Assembly: GCF_025612915.1 (NCBI RefSeq) | Contig: NC_069112.1 | Span: 57,824,517-57,888,516, forward strand | Source: Magallana angulata | Lineage: Eukaryota; Mollusca; Bivalvia; Ostreida; Ostreidae | Reading direction: 5' to 3' | DNA length: 64,000 bases | Part shown: positions 1-16,875 of the stretch, one piece after another | Position numbering within the stretch: position 1 is the first letter of the stretch | Layout of the letters: every line of letters begins with the position of its first letter | Position numbers and translations under genes: made by a program | The notes under the pieces: model-generated | Seen by the model: only the letters and a program-made list of their open reading frames with translations | Database searches by the model: none | What the model was told of the DNA's origin: nothing

Positions 1-1
1 A

Positions 2-139
2 AAGGTGGACGAATCTGTCGAAATGTCGGATACATATGTCTACAGTATTTATGTTCTAGAAAACGGGTGTGCCGCTCACCAAGAACTGGAGGATTTTGAC
101 AAAAATGAAAACGATGATATATATACTTATGTAGAATAG
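2..139 (+). CDS. C-terminal end of an unidentified gene with a tyrosine-rich tail (partial)
   Basis: An open frame enters from the left edge and ends at TAG 137-139, giving 45 residues. The tail is acidic and has closely spaced tyrosines (DTYVYSIYVLENG, then DDIYTYVE at the extreme C terminus). YxxI/YxxL-like spacings such as YSIYVL resemble ITAM/ITIM-type phosphotyrosine motifs in cytoplasmic tails of animal receptors, including many bivalve EGF-repeat or Ig receptors. That likeness is inference; no extracellular or membrane segment is visible because the rest lies outside the window. Use of this frame as the last exon is supported by its coding-like composition against the AT-rich DNA that follows. 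No splice acceptor can be seen. Confidence 0.5.
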   Translation, partial: KVDESVEMSDTYVYSIYVLENGCAAHQELEDFDKNENDDIYTYVE

Positions 140-3013
140 AACTGGAATTATACGGAATTTATGCTGCTATTATGAAGGCAAGATGCTTTTAAGAATATTT
201 GTTATGTGACAATTTAAATACAATTGTTTAGAAGACAATTGTTCTATTTTCTTTTTTAAATCGTACTTTGACACGGCCAAAAGAACATATTGGTATAATT
301 AATTCTGTTATAATGTTAATCAAATTACTGAAAAGCGCTAACCCAGCCTGGCTATAAAGGAAATTTACTTTGTGCAGGCTAGGTAAGAAAAGAGACATTC
401 CTTGAAATGTTTGCATATTTTCAATTGAAATCAATTGAAAGTTTCCAAGGCCAGAAGGGCCAAAGTGGCGTTGTTTATGTACTCATCAATATTTTTCCTT
501 ATTCAATTTATGTTTGATTAAGAAAAGAGAATTTAAGTTCTCTCTTTTTTAAATATTCATTATGATTTATTATCTACACTAAAGTTAATGAAAATGAAGG
601 CTGAACACGACTTGTAAATAGACAATTGCCTTAAACATGGTATACAAAAGCATTTAATTTAAGTTCACTTAATTTCACACCTGGATCTTGTGTGCGACGT
701 GTAAAAGACATTTGTTTGTCTAATTTTTGCACTTTTATATTGTTGTTATACGTGCATTTTCTTAATAAGTTTATTGCAGTGACCATTATAATTGATGTTT
801 CGAATTTTCTTGTGCATATGTATTGCATTTAGCTGGTATGTTGTTGCGTCTATTAAATAACTTAATGGCGAGGTAAAATAAACGTCCACACAGGTGAGAT
901 CTACAATAAAAAGTGCAATTTTTTAGTCAGTTTCTTATATATGTGCTGGGGGGAGAGTGGCGAGTACCAAAAACAATGGGTTTTTTTTAAAAGTCGTCGT
1001 CTTCAGCACTTAAAGGTGGAAAAACACATCATCACAAAATTGCTGATATCTGATCGAAACGCCTCTTAGTTTATCGACAGCAGCACAGTGTCGGACTTAT
1101 GATCCGTTCATCCTGAGTTTGAATCCTGCTGGGACTTATATGTTGCTTCGTACTGAACTAAATTATGATACATGTATATTCATGGTTTTGTATTACCCCA
1201 AATTGCTAATTTTATGCTTTTTGACATATGTACAGTTTTACTTTTCATGATATATCTATATTCTGTTATATTTTCTTTATTTTGCTCTTTTCTTTTTTGT
1301 TTTGGTTTTTGGTTTTTTTTCGTTTTGTATCTTCAATTAAAAAAAAAAGAAGTTTAATTGTTTGTTTAATTGTTTTGTTTTTTTTTAAAGATTTTAGAAC
1401 CAATAAGATAACTTTTAACCGAAAAAATGCTTTACTTTGTATTGTTCTCAATACGACGTTATCAATGTTGTTTTTGTTTTTAAATAGTGTAACTATCATT
1501 GATAATTTATCTTACAATTAAAACTCTCTCTCTCCCTCTCTCCGTCTCTCTCTGTCCCTCTGTCTCTCTCTCTCTCCCGTCAAAAGTAGGACGTGATTAT
1601 TTTAGATGACCTGGCATTGCCTGTTCGTGTTGGAAAGGTCTCAGCACAAATTCTATTTATATACAATTCCTCAGATTGTGTAATCATTTGTTCGTAGTCA
1701 TTATGTAAGAGTACGCTAAAGTCAAGTTGCACGGCTGTTCAGGATTTATATAATACACTTGAGGGGAATAGAATTGTCATTGGAACATTTCCAAGGCAAG
1801 GTAAACTTTAAACTTTAAAATTTACCAGAAAACTTTGTGTTTATTTCTTTCTTGTCTTAGAAAAAAAAAATAATGATTGTGGTAGAAAATAGCTTACGCA
1901 ATACATTAATTGGACCATTCGTTTTTAATGAAGCACCCCCCCCCCCCCCCGAAAAAGGAAAAAAAATAGAAATACTTCAAGGGGAACAGGACGTTGCAGT
2001 GTAAAAGAATATGTTAATGAATTTGTTTGCTTTTTTTAACAAAGTTACTTTATGATGTCCAGTACATTATATTTTTTTTTCATGCATATGACTACTTTCT
2101 TACCTTGCACGGGAGATATTTTTATAGTTTTTATACCCCTTTTCTCCATTATGGTTTTTTTTAACAATCTCCATTGTTTGCAATACATGTAATTACTTTA
2201 ATTGATGGAATTTATTTGCAAATTATCTTCATTAATTTTTAATGAGAAAACAAATTTCAAAATTGTTAACTACATTTTTACATAGCAATATCATAATTAT
2301 ATCAATATATTGCTGAAATCAGCACGTCAAATTTGAAGTTTTTGATTCTGAATTTGAACAATGTTTGAAGGCACATAAAAAATTGTCAATGATTTTATTT
2401 TAATTTCACATATCAACCTCAGCATGTGCTTTATAACTTACAAAATTGTCATGATAACATTCTTGGCATTTAAGAGAAATACTACAATAGGAATCACTCC
2501 TACCCCTTATTCTGGAATTATGACCTTTTGTTACAAATTCCATTTTGAACAATAAAAAAGTTATGCATTATTTAGATTAATCAATTCACATGAACAGATT
2601 ATTGTAATATATATCTTATTATATTAACCTCTTATGATTTTGTACATTTACATTTCTAAAATCAAAAATGTTAAATTTCCTTTAGCTTATGTTGTGAAAA
2701 TGACTACTGTAGGGCTGTTAAGTACGGAAACATATCTGTATGACGTCATAATGAATATATGACATCGTAACACACCAAAGCATCATTGCAATGATAGTTA
2801 CATGAGCAGTGTTATGTTCCCCTTTAAAATATTTGAAAAATATTTTATGAAACAATTCTAATGAATTCAGCTATTTTTCTGTTTAAGTATTTTAAACATT
2901 AAGTTTTCTTTAATGATTGTTTTGTAAAGTATCAATGTTTAATGCCTGAGGAAGTTTAACGTGACAACTGTTATTAGCAAACGAACATTGCTGGTAAACG
3001 CTAAAAAACAACG
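140..3013. other. Gene-free AT-rich stretch
   Basis: No convincing coding region was seen on either strand. Short open frames here are low-complexity (poly-Phe/Leu or Lys from T- or A-rich runs near 1230-1500). The stretch includes a CT-rich simple repeat (about 1526-1577) and a poly-C run near 1936-1951. The first part is presumably the 3' UTR of the gene ending at 139. Confidence 0.5.
1526..1577. repeat. CT-rich simple repeat
   Basis: Imperfect run of CTCTCT/CCCTCT units, about 50 bp, in non-coding AT-rich DNA. No function is suggested. Confidence 0.85.
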
Positions 3014-3425
3014 ATGCTTATATTTATGGAGGGTAATCGTGTTCAAAAATCCAGACATGTAAACTTGTAAATCCGAATATGCAATTGTGGTGATGTGTGA
3101 GCCTGAGCATGAATATGTGTAATTCTGATCGTGTAACCTATAAAACTCGGGCATAAACACGTGTAAGATTCGACTCAGTTCCTTCGCATGATGCACATTT
3201 TGCAACTTTATTGTTTACATTAGTTAATTAAACCCTCAACTTTGCACACTTTCAATCCGTAGTTTCTGCGTTTGTAACTTCAGGCTCGGCAATAGCACAT
3301 CTGACATGATACAAATTAAAGTCTGAAAGTTTGTCGAATTTTGACATGACCTTATATGGCAACTGCCTTGCTGCGGGAAAAGGCATGCCGTAACTGCCGG
3401 ACCGGAATGAACGAAAAATAAACAT
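3014..3425 (+). repeat. Left arm of the long inverted repeat
   Basis: Matches the reverse complement of about 5545-5990. Shared blocks include ATGGAGGGTAATCGTGTTC at the outer end and GGCTCGGCAATAGCACATCT toward the interior. The minus-strand frame at 2939-3205 lies largely in this arm and looks non-coding. Confidence 0.75.
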
Positions 3426-4892
3426 AATAGTCAGCTAAACTGTTGCAATAAGCTTTTAATGAACGACACCTTTTCTATCGAAAACACCGGTATTGTTTTT
3501 AGAAAAAAATTTGAGGTATGATTGAAACTGGACCAAACAGGAAGAGGTTCATGTAGAAAAAAAAATCGTTGCCGATATGACTAATGCGTTAATTTCCGTA
3601 ATATAATTCTCATGGAATTATGAAAGGAAATGCCAAATATCTTATATCTCTGAAAAAAAAATTGACATTTAATTTAAACTCGAATATAAGTAAATGCGTA
3701 CTCTTTTCTAGAAATGAGACGGATCAAGAAATTTCCTAAGGGGGTAAATATATTTTGAGCGGCATGGGGTTCGAAGACCGCCGTGAGGTCCCATGTAACT
3801 CCATTGCTTCTGAATTCTAAGAATTTTGAGAGTGAATTTTTAACCGGGTTTCCGATTATTGAAATAGTGCAGACGGGCGAGTGGCTGTCAAAAAGGTACC
3901 CTTATTGTACCGATAACTCCTCGAACAGTTTTCAAGATAGGAAGTTGTTCTTTTGCAGATCATTTATACGTATATATCAGAAGTATGCAAATTGCTAGGA
4001 TTTTGATTTCTGAAAATTTATAAAAATATCAGCTGTTGAACTTAGTCATTTTTAGGCAAAAACATTGCATATAGAGTACCCCATTTTTACTCTTGTTTTT
4101 TTTCTGAATTAGTTAGAATAAACGACCTGCAAGGATTTGGTAATTTTTCGCGGAAAAATTTATGTTACTTTACATGTATTTATATTTTTTGTTGTTGTTT
4201 TAGTGAAAGATAAATAATAACACAATTTTCAATAATATTAAAAAAACCAGCACATATTATTTGTGCGCCGTAAATTGAAGTTTCACTATGGGAGGCACTG
4301 TAGCTCAAAGATCGTCCATCTGTATTTTTAGACAGGGAGCTACAGACCTGCAGCTAGTTCACAAGTGGCTGTAAAGCTGTATTATACTAGCTCTCCAGAA
4401 AATGTTTATCAGCCAACTTCACAAAGTGAGTCTGTATTGAACCGACATTCAGGACGTCATACTCAATCCCGTAATAATTGCTTAAAATAATTTTTAAAAA
4501 ATGTCAATTTTTACCTGCATGATAGGCTTTTTTTCCTATATATTGCCGACAATGCAAAGAAACATTTCTTAAAATAGTTTATACACATTTTAATTTCACG
4601 ACAGTTAACCTTATCTTTGGAATTTTTATTCATTTTTTTAAAGAGGGTGTCGCTTCTTATGTCTCATATTACCGGGTAATCACATTCTCAAAACCAATGT
4701 CTTGAAATAGTTTGTTTTTCTTATCGATAACTTTGCAACTCAGCTGACGGACCCCGTGTAATTTTTCGCGTGGGGGGGGGGGGGGGGGGGTCTTGTCACA
4801 ACTTTTGGGTAGCGATGAGGATGCATTTGGAGATATTTTCTTAATTCAGCCGAGGCCTATACTTTAACAATTTGTTGCATGTACTCTAATTA

Positions 4893-5321
4893 CAGTGGCG
4901 TCGGAAGCAAATTGAAGGGGGGGGGGGGGCTAAACTATTCATGAATAATATTGACAAGAATTCCCATAATCATGAAAATTCTAATCCACGGGGGAGGGTA
5001 TACCAATAACTCCAATCTTACCTGCCCAATCCCCCCCCCCCCCATCATGAAATTCCTAATCCGTGGTGGTGGTGGTGGGAGGGGGGGTGTGCTAGTATAC
5101 CTACTATGACTCTAATTTTCAATATCACTATTAATATTTCATTCTCTTTAAGGTCTTTTAAGAAACAATTTTGTTTGTTGCGAGGAAAAAGTAGGGGGGG
5201 TTGAATCCTCCCTGTTGCTATGTTCCTAATGGTTAGGTCTAACTTGGCAAAAAAAATGGGGGGGGGGGGCTAAGTGCCCCTCCCCCCTAGCCCCCCCCCC
5301 CTCCCGGTTCAGACGCCTATG
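4893..5321. mobile_element. G-rich MITE-like element nested inside the foldback element
   Basis: The left end reads CAGTGGCGTCGGAAGC and the right end, reverse complemented, reads CATAGGCGTCTGAACC, sharing a GGCGTC core. Long G runs follow the left end and long C runs precede the right end, so the ends could pair through G/C tracts. I recall this GGCGTC-plus-G-run format from dispersed miniature elements of marine invertebrates (memory, not a search). Boundaries are approximate and no clean target duplication is visible. Confidence 0.5.
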
Positions 5322-5544
5322 AATAAAAATTCGTATATATCTTTATACACATGTATTCAAACAAAGTCATTAAATGTAATTTTTTTCAGTTCTAAGAGGA
5401 TATCTGAAGCCGATCGAATTCTTTACTCGTATCTTTTATACATTCTTTTGATATAAAATGTACACCAATCTCATAATTTAATTTTCCGAAAAATAATACT
5501 CTATGAAATGTTATCCAGAGTTAATATGATTATAGGCTTACCTA

Positions 5545-5990
5545 ATTTTTTTTATCATTCCGTCCCTATTCCGGCGTTAACGGCATGCCTTTACCTGCAG
5601 CTAGCCTTTTTCTATCAGTGACGTCACTGTTTCCATATAAGGTCATGTCAAAATTCGAAAAACTTGTAGACTTTACATTTGTCAATTTGTATCATGTTAG
5701 ATGTGCTATTGCCGAGCCTGAAGTTACAAATGCAGAAACTACGGATTGAAAGTGTGCAAAGTTGAAGGTTTAATTAACTAATGTAAACAATAAAGTTGCA
5801 AAATGTGCATCATGCGAAGGAACTGAGTCGAATCTTACACGTGTTTATGCCCGAGTTTTATAGGTTACACGATCAGAATTACACATATTCATGCTCAGGC
5901 TCACACATCAACACGATTGCATATTCGGATTTACAAGTCTACAGTCTGGATTTTTGAACACGATTACCCTCCATATATATTCGCTTGTAG
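5545..5990 (-). repeat. Right arm of the long inverted repeat
   Basis: Reverse-complement partner of 3014-3425. The inner end carries an extra stretch (GTGACGTCAC near 5618) absent from the left arm, so the arms have diverged by indels as well as substitutions. Confidence 0.75.
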
Positions 5991-6466
5991 TTAACGGTAT
6001 CAACATGTTTTCTATTTGTATTTACATTTCAAATTCAATTCATGATGGTCACAGTTGGTCATTTTAAATGAAAAGTCTGTTCATATATGAACAGTCAATA
6101 TGATTTATATCATCTGATAAATGCGTTATTATTACTGCTGTATGTTCTACTCAAAATTTACCTCTTGGTGGAGAACATATTTATCGTTGAAATTAAAATG
6201 CTTTCCAGTAAATCATTATTTTGAGAAGTCTTAACTATGGCCAGATTGGAAATAAACTCCAAAATTCAACACCATAATATTCAGCATCTTATCGTATTTC
6301 ATGGAAAACAAAATATTTTTTTTCTAGAATGATCGCACATTCCATTTAATGAAAAGCAAGTGCGTTAAAAAGTGTTTTAAAGTCGTACATCATTCACATT
6401 ACAATGTATGGACTTTCCTTTTTGACTTATAGATATTCATTCCTATTTCAGTTAAACAGTTGGATC

Positions 6467-12345
<5,879 letters not shown>

Positions 12346-12713
12346 TATATTTTCATTTTGATAATAAATCAGCTTTTTAAGCATCCTTTTATTGTTGTTT
12401 TGTATGTCCATTTAATTCTTTGTGACAATTGTTGATTTACAGATATACAGATTTTTTCCATAATAAAATTCATTTAAACGGAAAAAATTCTGATGAATCA
12501 TAAAATACATTAAAAGTCTAATATTAGTTGATGGTTTGTTATATGATATGTACATGTATTACATTCAAAATCGGTTCGTAGTGTTATCAAGTGCAAAGAA
12601 AATGAAAGTGTAAACACATTAGAAAATATTTATTTAGAAATATTTTACTTGAAAATTATTAAACTTTTTTTTGACAAAGTCAGTGCTACAATATATGGTA
12701 TTATTATTTATTA

Positions 12714-13073
12714 TACTTTCATGTTAAATACTGAAATCTGATTGGTTAAGCCGCAGTTGATAATCCGTTCTATTACCCTCAGCGTTAGCAACACACTTGG
12801 CAACGGGTAACACAACAAATTGTTACATGCGCGTAAACTTTGCGCGTACGGTTCGCCATAGAATTCATGTCATTCAGATATAAAAGCTTTTAAGTTTTCT
12901 TTAAAACTAAGACATTCAGTATAATAAAATTAATAGTGCCTTTTTAGGAGGGTAAGAGTTGAAATTGACACCCCTCAAAAACCATTGTCAACCTCCCCTT
13001 CGCGTCGGTTGACAAAGATTTTCTCGGGGTGTCAATTTCAACTCTTACCCTCCTAAACAGGCACTATTTATAT
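12714..13073 (+). mobile_element. 360-bp hairpin repeat, copy A
   Basis: Directly repeated at 14681-15040 (copy B) with roughly 85% identity by eye. The first half holds CTGAAATCTGATTGGTTAAG and a TATA-like ATATAAAAG. The second half (about 12932-13068) is a large palindrome: AATAGTGCC...GGAGGGTAAGAGTTGAAATT pairs with its complement ending GGCACTATT. No coding capacity. Likely a non-autonomous element; class not determined. Confidence 0.65.
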
Positions 13074-13758
13074 AGTGTAAACATCGTAGCTATTGAACAG
13101 TGACCAGAGAAGATGCCTAATGTATGATATTTGAATACAGGTTAAAATCCGTTTTATCCCTCAACTCTTAAAAATCAGTCATGGTATGTGGGATTAAAAG
13201 TCTTTAAATATTTTCTTATTTAGGAAGTCATTTCTGCAATTTGCAATATCAATATTAAAGCATCCTGATTCTTAATTGTTGACACATCAACCACTAAACC
13301 AACACTGGCTTTAAATAGTGTACACATTTGCGTTTGGTTTTATAAAACATGTACATGTAGTTGCTTTGAATAATGTCAATGGTTGATGACTGATATGTTA
13401 TCTGTCATTTGCATTACTTTGACAGTTTTCTTGTTGTCATTAGGATAACAATTGCTTTCCTGAAGTTAAATCACTTAACTGCTCTTGACATGACAATTAA
13501 GCGTTGCATTAACATAGTGAAGCGGGCAACTTATTGATGTATTTTTTTTAGCTAGAGTTATTCCCCTTTGATTTATTGATTTTTGATTATTTAATTAATG
13601 TTACCAATAATTACCAATTAGTGTGATGATTATTTGTTATACAATAATAAATATTTAATGTATATAAGTTGTTCTGCATAAGTAGTTTTGGGTTAGGCCG
13701 GATAAGTCTGTTTATTTTTTATTTCCCGTTTTTAGATACTTCGAATTATTTTAGGCCA

Positions 13759-14169
13759 GCATATATATAGGGACAGTGTTTATTGCGTTACGACGAACGA
13801 CTGTTTAGGGTTAAACTTGTACAGGAACGGCTAAATTGAGTATGTGGACATCCCTGCTCTATCTAATAGTCGCGTGTTCTAACCTACGATACAGAGTGTG
13901 CGGTCATCCCTGCTTTGTATCGCATTAATACAAGTGTGCGGTCATCCCTGCTCGTATTGGTGGTGGTTGCCCCGGAGCACTAGTGTGTGGTCATCCCTGC
14001 TGGTGTTCTGGCCTTTCTAGCGGAAGTGTGCGGCACTCCCTGCTTGCGTTAGGTTGCGTTGTTGGCGCAAGTGTCGGTCATCCCTGCTTGCGTTAACGTT
14101 GGTACCTGTTCAGTTGAGTAGGTGTGCGATCATCCCTGCCTGCGTAACGTTGAGTCCCTATATATGTGC
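13759..14169. other. Structured locus: seven hairpins with a shared loop inside a closing stem
   Basis: A 16-nt motif, consensus TGTGCGGTCATCCCTG, recurs seven times (loops at about 13842-13856, 13897-13912, 13935-13950, 13984-13999, 14027-14042, 14072-14086, 14123-14138). Each motif is flanked by short arms that pair with each other, while arm sequence differs from hairpin to hairpin. Examples: CGATACAGAG/CTTTGTATCG, CGGAGCACTAG/CTGGTGTTCTG (all 11 pairs if G-U is allowed) and GTTGGCGCAAG/CTTGCGTTAAC (all 11). The cluster is enclosed by GCATATATATAGGGAC (13759-13774) and its near complement GTCCCTATATATGTGC (14154-14169). Constant loops with paired but differing stems point to selection or copying at the level of structure, in RNA or single-stranded DNA. 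No protein frame explains it. It could be a non-coding RNA or the structured part of an unrecognised element. Confidence 0.7.
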
Positions 14170-14680
14170 AGGAGCGGTGATTAAAGTCTGCACTTGTAAA
14201 TATTGGAAGCAATCAGGGCTATCCGATTCTATCTTGGGTACGGGCCCGCGGGGATCACAGGCAGTGACCCCCTTGCACGTTACAATAGTTACGTGTTAAA
14301 TGGGTCTTGATTGTACATGTACATGTGGAAGCTTTGCAGAAACGCATGGCTAGTTTTAACTTTTATACCTGTAACATCTAATTATAATGGCATAATGAAA
14401 AATCAGTTTTTGTTATTGATGTCAAAGATATGAATACCTCCGAATTATATTATTTAGAGTTTTTAATTTCATCGCTAACATTAGTTTTACTGTCGGATAT
14501 CTTAGTGGTTAATCTTTTTTTTTTGGTGAAAGCGGTATTTCCCTCTACACGTTATGAATGTGAAATCTAGAACGGTTTTCAAATAGATTTCAACATATTA
14601 ACGTCAAAGACATTCAGGGCCTGAAAACAATCGGATATGTGCAAAAGCATCACATAAGAATATGATAGGAGCTTTTATTT

Positions 14681-15040
14681 TACTTTCATGTTAAATACTG
14701 AAATCTGATTGGTTAAGACACAGTTGACAATCCGTTCTATTACCCTCAGCGTTGGCAACACACTTAGCAATGAGTAACACAACGAATTGTTAAATGCGCG
14801 TAAATTATGCGCGCACGGTTCGGCGTAGAATTCACGTCATTTCTATATAAAAGCAGTAAATAAAATTTTAATATTAAGACATTCAGTATAATAAAATAGA
14901 TAGTGCCTGTTTGGGAGGATAACAGTTCAAATTGACACCCCTCAAAAACCATTGTTAACCTCTGCCTCGCGTCGGTTGACAATGGTTTCCTCGGAGTCTC
15001 AATTTCAACTGTTACCCTCCCAAACAGGCACTATTTATAT
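14681..15040 (+). mobile_element. 360-bp hairpin repeat, copy B
   Basis: Same layout and orientation as copy A (12714-13073). The palindromic half is at about 14900-15036. Both arms carry copy-specific substitutions, so the two copies are independent old insertions or an old duplication flanking the multi-hairpin locus. Confidence 0.65.
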
Positions 15041-15433
15041 TTGTATATCTTAACTTCATGATTGTTGTATCGTCCTAATATTTGATATAATGATATACTA
15101 TGTATGTAATGTATTCTCTGATAGGAGGAAAACATATTGAATTATTAGTTGAATAAATGAATAATATTGATATCGCCTCATTGTCATCCTCTTCTTCTTC
15201 TTCTTCACAAATGTGTATTCGTCAATCAAAATGATTAATTGTTTAGAATTCTGTCAAAATCAAAATTATGCATTTAAATGCTTGCATTTGTTGTGGTACC
15301 TCTTAGTCGTATGAATAAGTCGGAAACCAGAAGAAAGGTTAAAAATTAGGCAACCATTCGTCTTTCAGCCACACATGCAAAACCTTTTTAACAAAAAAAA
15401 AAAACGACATTAAACTATTTGCATGTGTCTTGA

Positions 15434-15439
15434 TTTATT
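15434..15439 (-). terminator. Polyadenylation signal of the C1q gene
   Basis: AATAAA on the minus strand, about 37 bp downstream of the C1q stop codon. Confidence 0.6.
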
Positions 15440-15475
15440 AAAAAAAAACATTTGACATAGAATAGAGTTATAACT

Positions 15476-16458
15476 TTAGAAAATTCTCCATCCGCTGAAC
15501 GTAGACCGGCCTCCGTGGAAGCTGACAATACTTCCTCTCGACGCAAGGTTCGATTCTGCTGGAGTGCGGATCAGGACAGCATCGCCTGCATTTAATCTTT
15601 TTACTACGGTAACTGAAGAGTAACTGACGTCAGAATGATTACCACTGTCCGCAAACGCGTTTCCGATGCTCTGTGAATTAACAGCTATTTCGGTAAAAAT
15701 ATGGTTATTTTCGTGAGCAATAACGTTCCAGTTAAAAGCGTAAACACCATCCACGGGGGTTATGAACGCTCCTAGGTTCGGATTGTACGCGTTACCTTCG
15801 TTTGTGACAACTACGTCAAAAATGATCACGTGATGTCTGCTTGGATTAATTTCACTTGCCCTCATGTATGCATAAAATGCAACAGCGTCACCTGCAAAAA
15901 AATTAAAGTGAAAGTTCACGATAACGAGAAACTAATATCGAACAATTTTAGGTTTAGAAGCCTTTGATATCAAGATTACAATAACGATCTCAGTACATAA
16001 AATGAAAATGCATGTTGTTATAGTAGAAGAAAAATATCTTGTAGGCGAAAAATGTCTTTAATTCTTAATAGATTTTAAAATACATGCGTGAAATAACACT
16101 CACTGATTGGATACCAGGTGGACCTTGTGTTTCTATTTGTCAAACCTTCGTCATGTCGTTCTAAGTTTGGTTTACTCTTGCTTTTCAATATCGGTCTATT
16201 TTCATCAGCTCTTTGCAAATACTCAATATCCAGAGTTTGTTTCTGAACAATGCGCTTGAGTTCAGCGATCGTGCGGTCTCTTTTTTCCAATTTTCTCTCT
16301 AGCAATCGAATTGTCTCTTCATATTTACCGACTTTTTCTTCTAATACAAACAGTCTTTCGAGAATAAACTGGACCGGGGTCCCATGACCTGCCAATTCAG
16401 AGCCATTGCATCCTCTGCAAAAAAGTGTTGCACATATTAAAGCCAAGATGATTAACAT
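15476..16458 (-). CDS. C1q-domain-containing secreted protein (two exons)
   Basis: Exon 1 is 16458-16104 (donor GTGAGT) and exon 2 is 15891-15476 (acceptor TTTTTTTGCAG), in phase, giving 256 residues. Residues 1-19 form a signal peptide (MLIILALICATLFCRGCNG). A charged heptad-like coiled coil follows at about 28-85 (LERLFVLEEKVGKYEETIRL region), then a linker and a C-terminal C1q domain (VAFYAYMR, NLGAFITPVDGVYAFNWNV, final SFSGWRIF-like strand). Soluble C1q-domain proteins with a coiled coil instead of collagen are a large bivalve family of pattern-recognition lectin-like molecules, acting as trimers in haemolymph (family knowledge). The gene stands alone on this strand. A TATA-like TATAAAA lies about 62 bp upstream of the ATG, and AATAAA about 37 bp past the stop. 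Confidence 0.9.
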
Positions 16459-16519
16459 TGTTAGTTAACACTTTCGCTACCAACCTTGAAAGTGATATAG
16501 TCCGAAAGCAAAGGCTTTA

Positions 16520-16526
16520 TTTTATA
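16520..16526 (-). promoter_or_regulatory. TATA-like box of the C1q gene
   Basis: TATAAAA on the minus strand, about 62 bp upstream of the C1q start codon, which would place initiation about 30 bp before the ATG. Position-based inference. Confidence 0.45.
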
Positions 16527-16655
16527 ATAAGCCTTATCTTATCCAACTGCAATGGTATAGTTCTATTGAGTTAGGTATTAACCTAGACAGACATGAACTC
16601 ATTCTATATATTGCGTTTCGGTGCATTACGAAGTCTGCAATATCCCTAAACATTA

Positions 16656-16873
16656 CTGTGGAATCATTAGAATTCGTGGTGGCTCAATTTTCGTGGTAAT
16701 CGTGGGTAGCCCTCGCCCACGAATTTACATCTTCAACGAAAACTAATTATAAAATGTTTGGTTTACCTACTGAAATTGAAAACTGACTCATCCATGAAAT
16801 TAGACCCCCACGAACAAGCAAAAAACCAACAATCCACGAAAATTGGCCCCCACGAAATTAAAAGATTCCACAG
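16656..16873. mobile_element. TA-flanked MITE (Tc1/mariner-like)
   Basis: The ends are inverted repeats of about 40 bp: left CTGTGGAATCATTAGAATTC continuing through CGTGGTGGCTCAATTTTCGTGG; right the near reverse complement, ending GATTCCACAG. TA dinucleotides flank both ends (16654-16655 and 16874-16875), matching the TA duplication of Tc1/mariner-type elements. At 218 bp with no frame it is a non-autonomous copy. Confidence 0.8.
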
Positions 16874-16875
16874 TA

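Larger units (their letters stand above)
3014..5990. mobile_element. Foldback-type element with about 400-bp terminal inverted repeats
   Basis: The segment around 3014-3425 recurs in reverse complement around 5545-5990, with long stretches of near identity and small indels (roughly 90% by eye). The arms enclose about 2.1 kb. The interior has no transposase-like frame; it contains poly-G/C tracts and a smaller G-rich element (about 4893-5321). This architecture fits a non-autonomous foldback or long-TIR DNA element. Clear flanking target duplications could not be fixed, so the superfamily is unknown. An alternative is a locally duplicated and inverted host segment. Confidence 0.6.

Noticed and set aside
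1228-1521. 97-codon Phe/Leu-rich open frame
   Set aside because: Low-complexity T-rich DNA on one strand and A-rich on the other; frames in several phases show the same effect.
13600-14300. Solo LTR reading of the hairpin region (TATA-like sequence, TG...CA-like ends)
   Set aside because: No matching target duplication or second copy was found, and the repeated covarying hairpins are not explained by it; left as an alternative only.
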